From Actinoalloteichus hymeniacidonis (lineage in GTDB: Bacteria > Actinomycetota > Actinomycetes > Mycobacteriales > Pseudonocardiaceae), in contig NZ_JACHIS010000001.1 in the NCBI RefSeq assembly GCF_014203365.1, forward strand, positions 4,092,001-4,156,000: a stretch of 64,000 nucleotides of DNA. Reading direction: 5' to 3'. The notes beneath the pieces were generated by a model. It made no database searches. It was not told the origin of the DNA and saw only the letters and a list, made by a program, of their open reading frames with translations. The position numbers and the translations under genes were made by a program. Position 1 is the first letter of the stretch, and each line of letters opens with the position of its first letter. Below, in pieces: positions 61,562 through 64,000 of this stretch.

Positions 61562-61645
61562 TTCCGGGGGCCCCGATCCCCCGGAACCGGGCTGTCACCT
61601 TCACCGACCGTCCCCGGGCGGTCGAGCGACAGAGAGGAAGCCGCT

Positions 61646-62065
61646 ATGAGCGCGATCTACTCCACCGCTGCCGTCTCCACGGGCGACGGGCGGGAGGGTC
61701 AGGTACGCACCATCGACGGTCAGGTCCAGCTCGACCTCGCCATGCCGCGTGAACTGGGTGGCGCAGGCGGCGCGACCAACCCGGAGCAGCTGTTCGCGCT
61801 CGGCTACTCGGCCTGCTTCCACAGCGCGCTCAAGCGCGTGGCCCAATTGGAGAAGATCACGGTCACCGATTCCGCGGTCACCGCCGAGGTCGGGTTGGAG
61901 AAGGTCGACACGGGGATGGCACTCACCGTGGCGCTGCACGCCGAGCTCTCCGGAGTCGACCAGGCCACGGCGGAGTCCCTGATGGCCAAGGCACACGCCC
62001 TGTGCCCCTACTCCGCAGCGGTGAAGGGCAACGTGGATGTGACCCTGGACGTCGTCGTCGGGTGA
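61646..62065 (+). CDS. ohr: Organic hydroperoxide resistance protein (Ohr/OsmC family)
   Basis: 139-aa thiol peroxidase. Both reactive cysteines are in place: GYSACFHSAL and ALCPYSAAVKGNV. The N-terminal GREGQVRTIDGQVQLDLAMP and GATNPEQLFALG blocks are Ohr-like. It reduces organic and lipid hydroperoxides in the cytoplasm with lipoyl-protein or mycothiol help. Start ATG 61646 with AGAGAGGAAG upstream. Regulated by the adjacent TetR rather than by a MarR-type OhrR, judging from context. Confidence 0.9.
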   Translation: MSAIYSTAAVSTGDGREGQVRTIDGQVQLDLAMPRELGGAGGATNPEQLFALGYSACFHSALKRVAQLEKITVTDSAVTAEVGLEKVDTGMALTVALHAELSGVDQATAESLMAKAHALCPYSAAVKGNVDVTLDVVVG

Positions 62066-62237
62066 CGTCCCCGCTCGCGGCAATAGGCCGGGCGGCGCGG
62101 CGGAACCGCATCGGATGATCAGCTCGGGGCGAGGCATCCACACGACACCATGGCGCGGCTTTCGACTCCGCAGTAGGCAGGGCTCGGCTCCGCACGGCAG
62201 GCGCGGAGCCGAGGTCCGGCGGTCGTAGACTCGTCCG

Positions 62238-64000
62238 ATGGCTTCCCCGGTGACGACCGATCCTGAGGTGAGCGAACCCCTCCGAGTGCTGCGCCGGGTC
62301 TTCGGCTACGACTCATTCCGAGGCGATCAGCAGTCGATCATCGAGACGGTGGTCAACGGGGGCGATGCCCTCGTGCTGATGCCGACCGGCGGCGGCAAGT
62401 CGCTGTGCTATCAGATCCCGGCGCTGGTTCGGGAGGGCGTCGGGATCGTGGTCTCCCCGCTCATCGCGTTGATGCAGGACCAGGTCGATGCCTTGACCGC
62501 GTTGGGGGTGCGGGCGGGGTTCCTCAACTCCAGCCAGGACTTCGAGCAGCGTCGCGAGGTCGAGGCCGCGTTCCTGGCGGGCGAGCTGGACCTGCTGTAC
62601 CTCGCGCCGGAACGCCTCACCGTCGAATCGACCCTCCGGCTGCTCGATCGCGGCACGATCTCGTTGTTCGCGATCGACGAGGCGCACTGCGTGGCGCAGT
62701 GGGGCCACGATTTCCGTCCGCACTATCTCGAGCTGTCCATGCTGCACGAGCGTTGGCCGGACGTGCCCCGAATCGCGTTGACCGCGACGGCCACGGAGGC
62801 CACCCACTCCGAGATCGCCACGCGGCTGAACCTCACGGCCGCCAGGCACTTCGTCGCCAGCTTCGACCGGCCGAACATCCAGTACCGGATCGGGCTGAAG
62901 AACCGCGCGCAGCAACAGCTTCTCGACCTGCTGCGCACCGAGCATCCCGGCGATGCGGGGATCGTCTACTGCCTTTCGCGCAACTCCGTGGAGAAGACCG
63001 CCCAGTTCCTGGTGGACAACGGCTTCGCCGCAGTGCCCTACCACGCCAAGCTGGACCCCGCCGTCCGTGCGGCGAACCAGGCCCGGTTCCTTCGTGAGGA
63101 CGGCGTGATCGTGGTCGCGACCATCGCCTTCGGCATGGGGATCGACAAGCCGGACGTCCGGTTCGTCGCGCACCTCGATCTACCGAAGTCGGTCGAGGGC
63201 TACTACCAGGAGACCGGACGAGCCGGGCGCGACGGCCTGCCGTCCACGGCCTGGATGGCCTACGGCCTGCAGGACGTCATGCAGCAACGCAGCATGATCG
63301 ACTCCTCGGAAGGCGATGCCGCGCATCGGCGGAAACTCGCCGCCCATCTCGATGCGATGTTGGCGCTGTGCGAGACGGTGGAGTGCCGCCGCGTGCGGCT
63401 GCTCGCGTACTTCGGGCAGCAGAGCACCGCCTGCGGGAACTGCGACACCTGCCTGACGCCGCCGGAATCCTGGGACGGCACCATCCCCGCCCAGAAGATC
63501 CTCTCGGCCGTGTACCGGCTGGATCGGGAACGTGATCAGCGGTTCGGGGCGGGCCACGTCATCGACATCCTGTTGGGCAAGCGGACGCCGAAGGTCGAGC
63601 AGAACCGCCACGATTCACTCACCGTCTTCGGGATCGGAACCGAACTGCGGGATTCCGAGTGGAGTGGCGTGGTCCGACAGCTCCTCGCGCAGGGGCTGTT
63701 GGGTGTCACCGGCGACTACAACGTGCTGGTACTCACCGAGGGCAGCGAAGCGGTGCTGGCCAGGAAACGGGAGGTCCGACTCCGGCGAGAACCAGAGCGC
63801 CAGGCTCGACCGGCCAAGAGCGCCAAGGCAGGGCGCGGGCAGAAGGCGACCATCGACCTAGCGGCCGAAGCCGTCCCGGTCTTCGAGCGGCTTCGAGCCT
63901 GGCGGGCCTCGACCGCCAAGGAGCAGGGCGTCCCCGCCTATGTGATCTTCCACGATGCCACGCTGCGCGAGATCGCTGCGCGCCGACCGTCGGATCTGAC
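62238..64000 (+). CDS. recQ: ATP-dependent DNA helicase RecQ, 3' end cut by window
   Basis: At least 587 aa, open to the right edge. Superfamily 2 helicase: motif [17 protein letters not shown], motif [19 protein letters not shown], motif [11 protein letters not shown], motif [15 protein letters not shown], then the zinc cluster ([11 protein letters not shown]...CGNCDTC) and the winged-helix RQC domain ([14 protein letters not shown]). The end of the window is entering an HRDC-like domain ([26 protein letters not shown]). Start ATG 62238 ([12 protein letters not shown]). It unwinds DNA in recombination and fork repair. Confidence 0.94.
   Translation, partial: MASPVTTDPEVSEPLRVLRRVFGYDSFRGDQQSIIETVVNGGDALVLMPTGGGKSLCYQIPALVREGVGIVVSPLIALMQDQVDALTALGVRAGFLNSSQDFEQRREVEAAFLAGELDLLYLAPERLTVESTLRLLDRGTISLFAIDEAHCVAQWGHDFRPHYLELSMLHERWPDVPRIALTATATEATHSEIATRLNLTAARHFVASFDRPNIQYRIGLKNRAQQQLLDLLRTEHPGDAGIVYCLSRNSVEKTAQFLVDNGFAAVPYHAKLDPAVRAANQARFLREDGVIVVATIAFGMGIDKPDVRFVAHLDLPKSVEGYYQETGRAGRDGLPSTAWMAYGLQDVMQQRSMIDSSEGDAAHRRKLAAHLDAMLALCETVECRRVRLLAYFGQQSTACGNCDTCLTPPESWDGTIPAQKILSAVYRLDRERDQRFGAGHVIDILLGKRTPKVEQNRHDSLTVFGIGTELRDSEWSGVVRQLLAQGLLGVTGDYNVLVLTEGSEAVLARKREVRLRREPERQARPAKSAKAGRGQKATIDLAAEAVPVFERLRAWRASTAKEQGVPAYVIFHDATLREIAARRPSDL

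Noticed and set aside
1-64000. CRISPR array or cas genes
   Set aside because: No regularly spaced short repeats with unique spacers and no Cas motifs were seen. The GGGTGCGA repeats are too few and too close together.

Overview
The window is about 70% GC, uses GTG and TTG starts freely, and carries WhiB, ANTAR and phosphatidylinositol-mannoside (PIM) genes. This points to a filamentous actinomycete, most likely in the Pseudonocardiaceae; the genus is not fixed. About 49 kb is ordinary chromosome and about 14.8 kb is an integrated mobile element.

Chromosome, left part (1-45,374). First comes the end of a secreted AA10 chitin/cellulose monooxygenase. Next is a tightly overlapping minus-strand operon, thrS-HIT-pgsA-patA-pimA-Nudix, with the same gene order as Rv2614c-Rv2609c of Mycobacterium tuberculosis; it builds phosphatidylinositol and PIM lipids. 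It is followed by a creatininase-family amidase, a RES-type toxin-antitoxin pair, two tandem GNAT acetyltransferases, an S9 peptidase, and a TerC transporter behind a convincing translational Mn2+ (yybP-ykoY type) riboswitch. Then come an S15-type hydrolase fused to an ABC ATPase with its permease, uvrB, two DUF402 genes, coaE, two duplicated OafA/SGNH acyltransferases sharing an almost identical 0.93-kb segment, rpsA, a degenerate ABC ATPase with a YhgE/Pip-like permease, polA, a complete branched-chain amino acid ABC operon (livKHMGF), and the ANTAR response regulator PdtaR.

Integrated element (45,405-60,197). A tRNA with anticodon CAA is the integration site. A 63-bp perfect direct repeat (att core) bounds an actinomycete integrative and conjugative element (AICE). 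It holds a tyrosine integrase, an Xis-type excisionase, a WhiB-like regulator, a TraB/FtsK DNA translocase with a downstream repeat cluster that could be its clt site, a DUF2637 membrane protein, a short Prim-Pol-like protein, a Nudix protein reminiscent of the pSAM2 immunity factor Pif, and two paralogous HTH-TPR regulators. Its right third (about 56,060-59,940) is strikingly AT-rich and reads as a cargo island: an unrecognised 151-aa protein, a Schlafen-type AlbA_2 protein, and a convergent 769-aa NACHT (NLR-like) NTPase with a multi-spanning membrane C-terminus. This is the best candidate in the window for an undescribed, probably anti-phage, system.

Chromosome, right part (60,198-64,000). 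A TetR regulator with two cysteines precedes an Ohr/OsmC peroxiredoxin gene whose promoter is overlapped by a perfect 30-bp palindrome. A recQ helicase then runs off the right edge.
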